Both the position numbers and the translations under genes were made by a program. Under the pieces are notes generated by a model. That model saw nothing but the letters and a program-made list of their open reading frames with translations. It was not told the origin of the DNA and searched no databases. 64,000 nt of DNA from Stereum hirsutum FP-91666 SS1 (Eukaryota > Basidiomycota > Agaricomycetes > Russulales > Stereaceae): the NCBI RefSeq assembly GCF_000264905.1, contig NW_006763134.1:406916-470915 (forward strand). Direction: 5' to 3'. Shown piece by piece: positions 1-12,191 of this stretch. Every line of letters starts with the position of its first letter. The first letter of the stretch is position 1.

Positions 1-1960
1 GCATGTGCTTCGTGTTTTGCTTTTGCTTTTGCTTTGTCCTATGCTTTCTGTTGCTCGCTTGTTTTTCGAGCTTTCCTGTTCTCATGATAACACTTTGCTG
101 TAGACTATTACTTCGCACCTCTTGCTTGCTCAAATTCCGAGGCTCTTAACTTTTAGAAAATCAAAACCCAAGTTTTTACTGCTTATCAGGGAACTCATAC
201 ATGCTTGTTTGGAAATTATATGCGCCGATTGTAGCTCCATTTAGCCCACAGGGCGGCGAGATACTCATGAAGCACCCGACGTTCTGATAGCATATAAACT
301 ATCATGCTCTCTGCGCGAGGCTTTCACGAGAAACTTCGAACCATCTATTCCTCCATCATCGTTTAAGTTATGAGTATGGAAGAAAGAGTAGACGAGATAA
401 GTACGTCTTTGTCCTCGTCAAATTGCGCGCCATAGCCATATAAGTCATTCACGATTGGCATGTAAGTAAACGGTCGCCAATGAAATATGAGGTAGGTAGC
501 TGCCAGTCTACGCCAGCGACGAATAGTCCCCGCACTCCAAGTTTTCGACAGTCTATTCAGGCGTCCGTTACGCTAGAACTCCGTTCGACGTATTCTCGAT
601 GTGTGGGACAGGTATAAAATATGCTGTTCTGAAGGTACGGGGAATATAGCACACACATGTCGTTAGGTATGAACCAGTCAATGCTGCATCATCTGCCGTA
701 CCCCTGGTCTTCGCCAGCCTCGTTTTCGGTATAAAGGTATACAGATTTACCAAAATCAGCACTACTGAAGTTCTCTTTCACGATGATACGCCTCCCAAAT
801 TTTGGGTGATTTTAGCTCCGCTGAACGATTCTTTGATCCCTGAAACTCCCACAGAGGCGTTACATCTTTTGTAAGTAGGGGACGACGAATCTGTAGTTCT
901 AAATGGCGCTCACTGAATGTCATGCAGTGTGGTACTTGCATAGTAGCAATTGCAAGTATTGCTCTTGTATTGTTACACGCCCTAATACAGACTTTTAAGC
1001 ACTGTTGGATCTCAAACCCAAATTATCGAGATCCTTCGGAGAGCTCTGGATTCGGAGCGGATTGTGTGGTGCCTTACTTCTCCCTGCATGTCGTCTCCAC
1101 GAGGTTGTAACATTGTGTTGGTGGACTGGATGAGGACGAACACTTACAAACGTATAATGTATGCACGGCCTACTGTCATGGTTGAAAATCTATTCAAGTA
1201 CCATCGGAGACGTCTGAAGCATGCCACACAGTATTGTCTTTTCATGCATGAGTCATAACAGTAAAGTCTATGGTCAATGCTGCAGTATGTGCAGGCGGTT
1301 GTTGTACGTCCATGATCTACGCCGCAGCAGACGAAACAATAAGTAGCTGAGGCTCGAGACAATAACACGGACGCCTGCAACTGCAGCGGACAAAACTATC
1401 TCTTAGATAAGAACTCCGTTGGTTGACTATGGACAATAGACACCGCACAAGCTCCACCTGTGCCTCGCCTTTGTGCTTTTCTCTAAGACGAGAAAGGCAA
1501 GCCACTTCGATAAACAGGTCAAACAGTGAGAGAGGATAATCAGAGAAGAAGCTGTAATACATCCATTCGAAGAAGAAATTAGATAGTAGATACATGAATA
1601 GATAGTGCACATCGTACAGAGACTCAAGAAAATGTCCCGTAAGATGAACAAATAGTAGGAAGACGAATAGACGAAGTATGTCCACGAAAGATAGTACACC
1701 ATCATTTATTTGGTGTTAGTAGCGAGAAATAGCACGAACAATTCTCCCCATGTTTCTGCAACCAGATCATACATCCCCTTCAACAACCCTCGGAACCACG
1801 ACAATATACAAGAAATAAGTATACGAACCTAGAGGGACACGTAAATCGCTGCCCACATGTGCGAGCAGCTACGCTCTATCAACAATCCAAAGGGGAGTGC
1901 CAGTATCGCTCTCATCTTCTTCATCACATCTCACCAGCTCACGAACAATCATATGAAACG
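1..1960. other. No supported gene
   Basis: Short open frames occur on both strands (the longest is about 122 codons at 1317-1685, minus), but none shows a recognisable motif, signal peptide or coherent splice chain. The base composition looks intergenic. The window edge cuts this region, so the end of a gene to the left cannot be excluded. Confidence 0.5.
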
Positions 1961-1961
1961 C

Positions 1962-2859
1962 TCAAACCGCCGCGTCTGCACCATTTGTACCTGTCTTTCG
2001 CAGAGGCCTAGCTGCATGCGTCCGTGCCCTCCCGCCAACACTAGCAACGACCACACGATATGGATGGACCCTCGTGCCCGCCGCCAGCTTGCACTCCGGA
2101 GACCTTAGGTATCTCAATCCGTTGCGACCAAGTAACAGAAGCGGATCGGCGATCCTTGGCCTCAGACCGGTGCAAGTAGCGGAGGAGGAGGAGCGAGGAC
2201 CAACAGAAGGAGGAGGCGTGGCCCGAGGGGAAGGAAGGGAAAACGTGGATGTGGACGTAGAGATAGTGGAAACGTGAGGGATATGTGGAGCGGTGGGTGG
2301 AGGGAAGATCACGGCGGCGTCGGCATTGTCGAAAGAGTCTGCGATCTCGAGACGGAAGCGTACGTGAGAGCATCTGTTCGTGACGATTGTGGCGGTGGCG
2401 GTTGTGGTAGTTGGTGCAGAGCCGAGGTTGACAGGAGGAATGGCTTTGGCGCGACGAGAGCAGGTGGGATGATAAGATGAGGGTGTGCAGATTTTCGAGG
2501 GCGACATCGGCATAGGTGGTGGTGAGGAGGAGGGAGACGTTGGGGCGGTAGAGAAGGACGAGGATGGAGATGAGGAGAGACGAGAGGTAGTTGTGCAGGT
2601 GGAGGCGATGGAGAATTGGCGTGTGCGGACATCTTCAGCCTTCGAGATGGGCAGAGCAATGCCGCTCTCCCTCAGCAGGGAGGCCTATGGAAGTGATCAG
2701 TACATGGCCGTGTGATGAGTTTTGGTAGATACATACATCAGTCAAGCCATGGGAACCGTCATTGTATCCAGGAAGATGGAGGGAGCGAAGAGAGGGGAGC
2801 ATCGGCCGCTCGAAGGAGACGGAATACGAGTTCGATGATGCAGAAGATGACGAAGCCAT
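1962..2859 (-). CDS. Doubtful Ser/Pro-rich hypothetical protein
   Basis: An ATG at 2859 opens a short Ser-rich exon containing MLPSLRSLHLP that can end at a GTATGT donor near 2736. A second open stretch to 1962 is Ser/Thr/Pro-rich. Two different acceptors near 2640 give two different downstream frames: one Pro-rich ending near 2309, one Ser/Thr-rich ending at 1962. I cannot choose between them. A TATA-like ATATAAAG lies near 3200 on the same strand. No domain is recognised. It may be a real disordered regulatory-type protein or a chance opening in biased sequence. Confidence 0.25.
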
Positions 2860-3699
2860 TGATACAGCGATAGTGATGTGATGGCGAAGATGATAGGCGT
2901 GCTGGTGGGATGATAAATATAACTTCGAAGCAGTATCGAATACAGATGGAAGAGGCGCACGACTACGACCAGAAGGTATATGGGATGTTCGAGAGGCAGG
3001 AAGGGATGTTCCAGCAAGAAGATGAGAGCTACAGTTTACACCAGAAGACCTGCCTTTTATCTAGATAGACGAAGTACAAGACAGGAAGAAGCCTAAAGAA
3101 GACAAGCAGAACAGTCCAATAGGGGAAACTTGAATCAGGGGAGAAATGGTGTTGTCGGACGGCGGGATGGCTCCATGTGAGCCACAGAGCGCCAGCTTTA
3201 TATTTCGTATACCTTAAGTTCCACAGCTAAGCGAGATTCGTTGACAAAGTCGCGCTTGCCGTGATCAACAAACGGACTCGACGTGTTGGCTCGTAGCCGC
3301 GGAGTGCTCATGGATCGATGAGAGCACCCGACAGTCCGAAGAACAAAGCATGCGTGGGTTTTGTGCGGGGTGCACAAAAGACTTCCTTTGTTCGACGGGT
3401 TTGGAAATGGCGGCTATGCGCGACGAACACAGAGGTCAATTTCAAAATGGCCAATGCCACGGATGTTGGTCCTTTGCTGGAAACATGTACCCAGTACACA
3501 GTGGAATGAAGAAGCTGGTAGACTGGTGGAAGCAAGCAAGACGAGGAGGAGAGGAAAGAGGCGAATGTCTGACGAGGCGTGACAAAACAATGCCGGTCAC
3601 TTTTTTCCCACGAACCGTCACAATCCAGAAACAAACTTTTCTCTTGATTTTCTCCTGCAATGCTCCTCGTCTGACTTACCTTTGATTTATCCATCTACC

Positions 3700-5963
3700 A
3701 TGGCCGAACCCACACCTAAACTACGAATTGTATGTCGCCAATAATCCTACTATATCGTCTCCAAAGTCTTATTGACGCAAGCTATATCGCCGTGTTGCCA
3801 CAATTGCTCGAATGACACTGGTCTTCAGATGAAGGGGGCGGAGCCAGATCTCTCAGCGGCGACTTTCCAAATCTTTGACGAGTCACACACAATGGGGAAT
3901 GCGCTTAGATGGATTATTATGAAAAAGTGCGTAGCGGTACCTTCATTGACAGCTAACAACTGAGACTGAAAGCCGCGATCTACTTGCAGCCCGAATGTAG
4001 AGTTCTGTGGATACAGGTGAGAGCTAGCAACTTTTGTTCTTATTGTTTTCTTCGGTCTCTGTTTTCCACGTATCTCAAGAACCTACGGATACGACTCTTC
4101 TGTGATTGTTTTGTGTCACCCCAATATGGCGGGTCAAAGACTGCTGTGGGAACCCGCCGTTCTCGTGTTGTGGCACCAACAAGCGCCAACTTCTTGACTG
4201 CCCAATATTTTACACGCGTAGCGACGAGGGCCCCTGTCCGTGCCGTACAACTGTTCCATCTTCAGTCCCTATCCACTATGAGGATTCAACTACTTGGCCC
4301 GGATCGCTTTTCTTCGCTAGAAGTGGACTCTTCCCGTCTTACCGCCACACCCGACAGGGTTGATCCTGCTCATCGAACATCCGCAGCGTGTAACAACATA
4401 GTCTAGTACCGGATGCTTTGAACGTCAGAAAGTGATTTCACAGAGCTCCAGACCTCTTTCTCTGCTTTGTTTTCACCGGGTACATCGGTTCGCTCACCGA
4501 AATTACCCTCGTCTTCTGTCTTCACACCCGCCACTTGTGGGAGGTAGGTACACTGCGCCCTTCTAGTTCGCACGTCTAACGACGAGCTTCCCCGTCGGGT
4601 TTTGTGAAACATTCTACGATGATGGTATTAAGCCTTCGTCGGCGGCTCGTAGCATGCGGACGAACATTGCTTTGTTGTATGGTGGTACACACCCCGTACT
4701 CGTCGCCACACACTCGGTTTTCTTGTTCAAGTCTGTATGTTCAACATACACGAGTACTAACACGAGGCCCGACAGAATGATCCACTCATTCAACACCTCC
4801 ACCTCGTAGCCTCGAGGCTTGGACAGGGGTACAGCCGGTGTCCCGTTCCAAATTGTGGTCGGATTGTCGTACCGAATCTTGTCATACGAGACTTTGAACG
4901 AACAGCTGTGCCGCTCATTCCTTTCTTCTCCTCATCGGGCTTTCCCTGCCTTCCCCCTTTCTCACCCCCTTCTTGACGCCGTAAAACCGGGTATGACATG
5001 AGGAGTCACGGATTACTCCTGTAATTTCCATTCGCCCGTACATAGGTGGTTGGGCGACTGAGCCACCATTTCATCACCTCCCCTCCGTAGCGAAGCACAG
5101 GAGCACAACTGTTTCCCAGGAAATGGTGGTCGGATCCTCCCACAGATTCCACAGCTTCACCCACACCGATAGACGTTATCACTTCTTCCTTTGTTCTCCA
5201 CTCTCGTCATCTTGTCATCTTGTCCTGAGGAGCGTCGCAGATATCCACTCGTTTACGCATGGTCCCTGAGCCACCACTCATTCTCTCATCACCTCCACCT
5301 CGTAACCTCGAGGCACCACTGTAGGGACCGGGCGGTCGTACCGATCGCTACCCACATCACGGACACCTGGGGCCTGCGCCACTCCATTCCTTTGTTCTAC
5401 CCTTTAGGCTTGCTTCCGTGTTCCTTGCGATTTGCAATGACGGTGATCGTTCGTTGATAGCCTCGTTGCACTGTTGATAGCCTCATGGGCCTGGTTGATA
5501 GCCTCATGGCACAACCCTAGATTCGTTGATTCTTCTCATCCTTCTCAATATCTCTATTTCCTCTAGTTCGCTTTTGGCATCCTCTGGTTTCCTTCCATCG
5601 TGCTGATATTTGTGCTTGAATAGTGTCCCGCATCCTTCGGAGAACTTCATCCAACTGCGGATCCAGATGTATGGTACGTTCGGCCGATCCTTCATCTGCA
5701 CCCCCTATCCTCCTCTCTTTCCCTTTTCTGTCTCCATCTCATCCCTCCCCTTCCCCACCCTGGAGCATGCAACTCAGTATCCCTCCGATATCATCGCTGT
5801 ACTGACCTTAATTCCTATGACATGTTTCGCAGATGGCCTCTCCGCCCTCGCCACACTCGAAAAAGCGTTGTACGACCTCGACGCGCTCTATGCCACGATT
5901 GAAGAATCGTATAAAAAGAGCCTCGTAAACGATACGTATGAACGCTTCGAGGAGAAGGCCTGA
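3700..5963 (+). CDS. RPC19: RPC19/AC19, shared subunit of RNA polymerases I and III
   Basis: This is the small alpha-like assembly subunit that pairs with AC40 in RNA polymerases I and III in the nucleus. Exons 3700-3729, 3829-3926, 3990-4016, 5624-5673 and 5833-5963 sum to 336 nt (111 aa). The product carries the family landmarks in order: GAEPDLSAATFQIF, ESHTMGNALRWIIMKNP, VEFCGYSVPHPSE, LRIQMY and a helical C-terminus ending NDTYERFEEKA. The length is typical for fungal AC19. Junctions fall inside conserved codons (for example the Ser of GYS is split AG/T), so the chain is secure. The acceptor for exon 2 is the least certain point. The odd feature is intron 3 (4017-5623, 1607 bases), some thirty times the usual intron length here, filled with degenerate repeats. 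Confidence 0.93.
4017..5623 (+). repeat. Bloated RPC19 intron with degenerate internal repeats
   Basis: Between exons 3 and 4 of RPC19 a related block recurs at about 4779-4880, 5058-5145 and 5266-5345. Each begins with a pyrimidine-rich core of the form TCATCACCTCCACCTCGTA, followed by a stretch resembling GGTCGTACCGATC. Copies are diverged. No open frame with transposase or reverse-transcriptase motifs is seen. The donor GTGAGA at 4017 and acceptor TAG at 5623 still bracket the whole block, so it should splice as one intron. Confidence 0.7.
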
Positions 5964-6560
5964 GGCCTGAGTGCTTGGGCACGCACTCGAGTGTACTCGT
6001 CGACGAGTCGGATTGAGATTGTGCAACGTTATAATATTGCCTCATAATAAAGTGCGTGTGGTAACTCCAGCGTCTGTTAACTATGTTAGGCTCGACGAAT
6101 ACTTATACGGGAACTACCCTCGACCGTTAGTTTGAGGATGTATTCTCTTCCTTCCTTCCGGAAAACTAGAATCCAATTAAGCGATCGTCCGGAACGTTGC
6201 TCTTCAGCATAAGTATAATGCATACCTCTGTGAGTCAATTGTTGGCTCATCAGGGGAGCCAAAACGTTCCTTGTCTCAGTCGACTTCCTTCGGTCCTTTG
6301 ACCTTTTCCCCCCGGTAGAAAATGATTAATGAGAAGATGCTACGAAAAGGAGCTCGGCGGAAAGGCGTTCTGCAATGCACAGGGTTTCATCCCCCACCTC
6401 ATCCGAACAATCATTTCTCACCCGTCAGCTTTGACGTCAATCACTGTCCCGATGTGACTAGGACGCCCGCGTCTAACGACGCGGTCGGGAAAAGCCCTAT
6501 ACAGGCCTTACTCCAGTGTTATCGATCTGCCATGTACAGGAGTGCGGTTCGAAAGTCAAT
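5964..6560. other. Intergenic, no gene seen
   Basis: Follows the RPC19 stop. An AATAAAG-like signal at about 6044-6052 could serve as its poly(A) signal. Nothing else is supported. Confidence 0.5.
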
Positions 6561-6616
6561 CTACTAACGCTATGGGTCCAAGTTCGCCTCCAAGTGTATA
6601 CAGGATGCCGCACACT

Positions 6617-6735
6617 ACAGCCGTTTGCATATGAGATCGGAGTGACGCGCGGAGAAAAAAATGGCGTGCCTCAGCCAAACAACGCCATAAACGGCAGTTC
6701 ACTTCGGCGCGACTTCGGCAGGCTTGTGTGGCGAA
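6617..6735 (+). repeat. Left arm of inverted repeat flanking the gap
   Basis: This arm is inversely repeated at 8056-8174. A 29-base core (6617-6645) matches exactly in reverse complement at 8146-8174, and similarity continues inward with scattered changes, through an A-run in GAGAAAAAAATGG and a CTTCGGC-containing end. It is either the terminal inverted repeat of one element of about 1.55 kb or two copies of one repeat family in opposite orientation. The interior is mostly unsequenced. Confidence 0.75.
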
Positions 6736-7114
6736 TGAGTCTGATAAGTTCAGCGTTCAGCTCTGCAAGCTCTGTTTCGTTCTGCCATTGCTTGCGCTCA
6801 TTGCTCAACAGGCTTATCCAACATACGCTGAATGGACCAAGACTGGACTACTCAGGCTGCCTGGGCCCTCATTGTCCGTCGCCAACTCCATACATCTTCA
6901 AATCCTTTCGCAACTTCCATGGTTTTCGAACACTCGTAGGCACTGGTGCAGGTACGGGATTTTGTGATGACGGATGGAAGGAATCGCAGGAGTTCAGATG
7001 GTCAGAACTTTGTCAGATGGCTGATATAGAAACATATGTGAGTCGTGTTTCCATCCTATATGCTTTGGTTTCTTGCCTATCCGAGTGTTATGTTCGCAGC
7101 GAGCAACTCATGCT

Positions 7115-7680
7115 NNNNNNNNNNNNNNNNNNNNNNNNNNNNNNNNNNNNNNNNNNNNNNNNNNNNNNNNNNNNNNNNNNNNNNNNNNNNNNNNNNNNNN
7201 NNNNNNNNNNNNNNNNNNNNNNNNNNNNNNNNNNNNNNNNNNNNNNNNNNNNNNNNNNNNNNNNNNNNNNNNNNNNNNNNNNNNNNNNNNNNNNNNNNNN
7301 NNNNNNNNNNNNNNNNNNNNNNNNNNNNNNNNNNNNNNNNNNNNNNNNNNNNNNNNNNNNNNNNNNNNNNNNNNNNNNNNNNNNNNNNNNNNNNNNNNNN
7401 NNNNNNNNNNNNNNNNNNNNNNNNNNNNNNNNNNNNNNNNNNNNNNNNNNNNNNNNNNNNNNNNNNNNNNNNNNNNNNNNNNNNNNNNNNNNNNNNNNNN
7501 NNNNNNNNNNNNNNNNNNNNNNNNNNNNNNNNNNNNNNNNNNNNNNNNNNNNNNNNNNNNNNNNNNNNNNNNNNNNNNNNNNNNNNNNNNNNNNNNNNNN
7601 NNNNNNNNNNNNNNNNNNNNNNNNNNNNNNNNNNNNNNNNNNNNNNNNNNNNNNNNNNNNNNNNNNNNNNNNNNNNNNNN
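7115..7680. other. Assembly gap (566 N)
   Basis: Run of N. Open frames running across it are artefacts of translating N as an unknown residue. Confidence 0.99.
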
Positions 7681-8055
7681 CCCTGTACGACGAATCCTAC
7701 TGTTCCCAAACTGTCCTCGCTTGAATGTACTTCTGTCGAATTCCCTTCATTCATTACATTCCCAACATCATCCCTATATGTAGTTGATTTGTCTACAGTT
7801 GCACCCCCTCTTGAGCATCACGGCTCGGCTCTTTCAATGAGTTCGGTGCTTTGTTGTGGAGTCGAAGTCCGCACATTTGTCGAGTTGACCGTCCATCGTT
7901 TCATTGACATTCTGATATCCTGGGGTAGCTGCTCCGTGTCTCTTAGTTTTGCATGCTCGGTTGATCGACATGATACATATACTTTTCTTATAAATAAGAT
8001 AGAATACACAGAGAATTGTGCCTAGAGGCTGTCGGAAGATACCCAAGGAGCCAAA

Positions 8056-8174
8056 CGCCCTCGGTGCCACTGCCGAAGTGTGCCGAGAAGAAGTCCCATT
8101 TATGGCTTTGTTTGGTTGAGGCGCGCCCATTTTTTTCACCGCGCATCACTCCGATCTCATATGCAAACGGCTGT
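8056..8174 (-). repeat. Right arm of inverted repeat flanking the gap
   Basis: Reverse complement of 6617-6735. The outermost 29 bases are identical and the rest is an interrupted match. See the left arm. Confidence 0.75.
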
Positions 8175-8774
8175 ATTCTGGAATCTGAGACACTCGGGCT
8201 CCTTCCTTCCTTCCACAAACGGGTGGTGTCAGTTGGCATGCCTGCTATAGACACTCGCTTACCAGTCTGGTTAATTGGTGGTGTTGAAATGTCGCGATGA
8301 TACCGTTTGGGTATAGATGGTCAGCTTTACCCTCAGTGCCAGTGATTAATTAAGATCGGAAAGTCAGTACGAAAAGAGACGCGGATGCGATCATTTCTCC
8401 GGTCACCGTTCGAGGCGGCAGTTTCAACATATATGTGATGTTTTCATAATAATTATGGCATTTCTAACCGTTCGGGACGAGTCTGTTTGTTCCAATCGGA
8501 TCAAGTGAACGTCCATCCACTACGCCCAGCAGAAAAGTACACATGAGGATGCGTTCTCCGTCTAACACTTGATCTGAAGACTGTGCTACAACGGTGCGTG
8601 TTTCAAGACATGTCTTGACAGGGAAATGACGCCGCACTCTGATCGAAGACACCGAGAGAACATCCTCGGCCATCAGATTCCTCTGATATATATTACTTTC
8701 TGCAGTCAACCCCCCTCCTCCCGGTGTCCCAACGACCGTCAAACACAATTTTCCATCCTGTATTATTTGCTTCC

Positions 8775-11115
8775 ATGTCTAGCGACGAAGCTCGGATGCA
8801 ATGGACACGGTGATTATTCCCCTCCATATCGAATCATTACTACTAGTCGGGATACTCAGGCTCAGGCTGACCGTTTGTCTGCTCGTTCCACCACTCGCAC
8901 CGACAGACTCATAGGCAACTGGACAGCCGTATCCGCAGGAGGTGCGGAGCTCCCTTAGACCATCCAAAGCACAACTCCTTCGTGATAAGTTACTAACTCC
9001 AACTTGCGACAAAATTTAAAGCGTTATGGGCGTACGACTACATCGCCACCCTGCCGCAGGAGGTGCGGCATGTCTGGACCAATAGCATGTCCGTCACGAC
9101 GGTCGTGTTCCTCGTCAATCGGTACTCGTTCTTCGCCGCTTTGGCACTTGGGTTGGCTACGACGGCGGCGAGGGATATATCGGATGATGTGTGCGTCTCT
9201 TCCATTTTTTCCGGAGTATAATGGGGTGAACTTGAGTGGCTAACATTATATTATGATCAGTTGCAGAGGGTTGATCTCCCTGTGGGTGGCGTTGCTGACC
9301 GTCAGTTGGATCGCGACGAATGGCAAGTTACATTCTTTTCTCTCTCTCACACTATCAGTACGGTGCATAAGTATAAGAATAACATTTTCCTCCCTGCGTC
9401 CCTTATTAGGCATACTCGTACTACGGGTTTGGAGCATCAGCGGACGACAGACGAAGGTGTTGATTATATGCGTCCCGCTCTTGATCACCATCGTCGGGAT
9501 CAGCATCTACGTTCGTCTTCTCCAAACATACTTCCTCTGCCGGGTCGTTCTAGTGTAAGGTACTTACGGCGTACGCATCTGATGCAGCGTAATTTCGTAC
9601 TGGCGAGAGGGATCGGAACGTCGCATACGAAGTCTACGTTTGCGATATTGGCGGGCTGTGGCGTCGAAATATTGGACGGGCGGAGGTTCAACAGGTATGT
9701 CTATCCTCTAGACCTCATATCTCCCATCTGACTCAACCGTCGACATCGACTCAGCTGTAAGGCCCTCACCTTTTCTTTAGATGAAGGAACTCGATACTCA
9801 TTAACACACACCAACACTTGCTCGCCCAAACAGATGAAATCATCGCCGTAGCACTGGCCTTACTACTCGATGGCTACGTCTTCGGCCTGACGGCGGCGAC
9901 GACGTGGGGACATGTACTCGAGTCGAAGAGGCTGGGGTATAGAGGGGTTACTTATATCTTTCTTCGTGATGGTGGGTGTTTCCATTTACACTGCGCCTGA
10001 GATCTCGGGACATTCGTGGGCTGAACGGTTCGGTATATGGATTTAGGTACTATACACTTCCTGTGAGCGATAGGATGATATTCTCGTGCGTCGATGATCT
10101 GAGCTGACGTTTGTCTTCCTAGTCTGATCATCGCGACTCAGCTTCTCCTTTTCACTCTGGTCATTGTACGCACCTTTTGCTCAGCTCTTACCCTTACACA
10201 GGCTGATGGTCACACCAGATCAGCTTATTCGACGGAAGCGTGAGCATCTTGGACCCTTTCATCCTCATCCACACCCCGTCACACACTACCCTTACCACTG
10301 CCCATCCGATACCGACGACTGACGGAGCCACGAAACACACAGTCATCCTACGCGTCCAATCTCTGGCTCAGCGGTCTCAATCCATACCTAAACATGTAAG
10401 TCCATCCGTCCGTCCATCCATCCGTCCATCCACCAACATCCTCAGTCGCATCGCCCAAAGTTATGTAAATGCTCATTGACACAAACGAATACTTTTAATG
10501 AATCACCCCATAACGCCTCCTCCGCACCAACACCCGGGCCGCAACCAACCATATCACATCATGATACATAACACCCAGGTTTCCAAGCCTCGTAGTGAAC
10601 CACCTCGTGCTCAACCTCCGATCCTACACACCTTCCTCTTCCTCTTCCCATGCCCGACCGCACCGTACCCGCCCCCGTGGCCGACGCTCCATCAACGGCG
10701 TTCGATCCATACTAGGGTCACACTCGCTCTCGGATATCAGGTTTCGCTCAGGCTCGGGTGAGGGTGAGGGTGCAGGTGGAGGATTCGGTGGCAGAGGCAA
10801 AACACTGTCACTGTCGCTATCGCTGGGCAATATAGGCGCACCACTCGATTTCTTTGGACGGGGTGAGGGCGAGGATGCGGATGCGGATGTGGACATGGGT
10901 GTGGAGGCGGATAGTGATTCTAGGTTTATTGAGGTAGAAGGAGGGGGCGAGGGTGATGGGGGTGGGGATGGGGGTGTTGTGGTTCGTCATGGTGTAAGTC
11001 CGGTTTTGTATCGTTTTTGGTTTTTCCTGAAGATGGACATTACACTTTTCAGGTCATTGAGGACGAGAACGAGTCCAATGAAGGGATCGCGATGGTCACA
11101 TTCGGAGAAGCGTAG
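8775..11115 (+). CDS. DUF6533-type multi-spanning membrane protein
   Basis: The core reads NWTAVSAG-ALWAYDYIATLPQEV followed by VWTNSMSVTTVVFLVNRY, which is the DUF6533 signature (Y-D-Y near a conserved Glu, then hydrophobic segment and NRY) of Agaricomycete seven-span proteins of unknown function. Further hydrophobic exons follow: CRGLISLWVALLTVSWIATN, ILVLRVWSISGRQTK, VLIICVPLLITIVGISIY, EIIAVALALLLDGYVFGL and SLVVNHLVLNLRSY. The last exons encode a polar Ser/Gly/Glu-rich tail ending GIAMVTFGEA. Secure exons include one ending at 8941, 9022-9190, 9261-9322, 9410-9554 and the last, ending at the stop 11113-11115. The intron 9323-9409 uses a GC donor (GCAAGT). The start is unresolved: 8775 is a plausible ATG, but a clean splice from it into the core frame needs a 37-base intron. 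Exons between 9590 and 10500 are approximate. Confidence 0.7.
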
Positions 11116-11896
11116 CTTTTTTTACTAACTAGTAACGAAATGTGGTAGTTGTATCCTTATGTGTGCGGAACACAGTCAGGAAGGGATGGATCGTGCGAGG
11201 AAGAATCACAATGGGGAGGGAAAGTTCGTGGGATGTTGTAAGAGCGGTTCATTCCAGCTCATTCCAGGGAAGAGACGGAGATACTTAGGGACTCATACGT
11301 AGGTCGATGGATGGACGAGGTGCATGCTACATGTACACCGGTAACGCTCAGAGTTCTGTCGGCCTTGTTGACCTCAACCCAATCAAAGTGCAGAGTATAT
11401 ACATACTGTAACATACCGGCGGTAGAACGAGAGCGGGGTTGAGGGTGAAGACGAAGTCACGGTGCAGCGCTTGGATTTGTTTCACGGGAATGGGTTGGTT
11501 GGTTGGTCGGTCGGGAGTATGATCTTGAATGGAATGGTCTTTGTACCAGTACTGCTGGTCGGGGCCCCAAAGATACAATTACAAGTTACAGCTCTCCTAA
11601 GTGAGTATCACGACTTTCAAGTCCAAACTTCGAGATGATGATGATGATGATGATGTTCCGAGTCTTCGTTCGGGCGACGGGCCACGGGCATGTCCAGTGA
11701 TTCAGACTCAGGCAGTAGACTGCTGCTGGCGATGCCAGTGTACGAATGTTTATCGTCCCACATGTACAGTAAGTGCGTGTTGAGTGGTCAGCAAAATGCG
11801 TGGATTCGTTATGTCTGGTTATGACACAGCGGAACCCTGACCATGACAATGGTGGAACTATCTGCATGAAAAAAAAATAGAAAAGACATGGAATTC
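11116..11896. other. Intergenic, no gene seen
   Basis: Contains a short (GAT)n run near 11635-11655 and no supported coding exon. Confidence 0.5.
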
Positions 11897-11901
11897 AAAA
11901 A
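11897..11901 (-). terminator. RNA polymerase III terminator of tRNA-Ala
   Basis: On the minus strand a run of five T lies about 20 bases beyond the tRNA 3' end, the usual Pol III stop signal. Confidence 0.7.
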
Positions 11902-11921
11902 GGGTGCGCCATAAACTCCCA

Positions 11922-11995
11922 TGGACATGTCCGGAATTGAACCGGACACCTTTCGCATGCGAAGCGAACGTGATAACCAACTACACCACATGCCC
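11922..11995 (-). tRNA. tRNA-Ala (anticodon CGC)
   Basis: The minus strand folds into a full cloverleaf. The acceptor stem GGGCATG/CATGTCC includes G3-U70, the alanine identity pair. The D arm starts TGGTGTAGTTGG, which doubles as the A box. The anticodon stem is TTCGC/GCGAA with loop TTCGCAT, giving anticodon CGC for GCG codons. The T arm is TCCGG-TTCAATT-CCGGA, which doubles as the B box. There is no intron and the CCA tail is not encoded. It lies about 200 bases upstream of the Yvh1 gene on the opposite strand. Confidence 0.95.
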
Positions 11996-12191
11996 GTAAA
12001 AACTGTAACACTTTGATAACTCACACCAGACAAGGGCTTTGTGGTGGAAGATTCCAGGTCGATCTCGATCCCTCCACTTCCCTCCATCCTCTTTGCTCTC
12101 CTGCAGCCATCCCGCTCTCATCCCGTCCCATCCCATACCTTCCCCGCACCCACCCCTTCCTCTCAACGCACACACGAACACAAACGCAGCC

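Noticed and set aside
3308..3694. 128-codon minus-strand frame upstream of RPC19
   Set aside because: Ends within a few bases of the RPC19 start, has no domain, and overlaps several equally long frames on the other strand.
6516..8025. Long frames of 225-402 codons across 7115-7680
   Set aside because: Created by translating N; no continuous real sequence.
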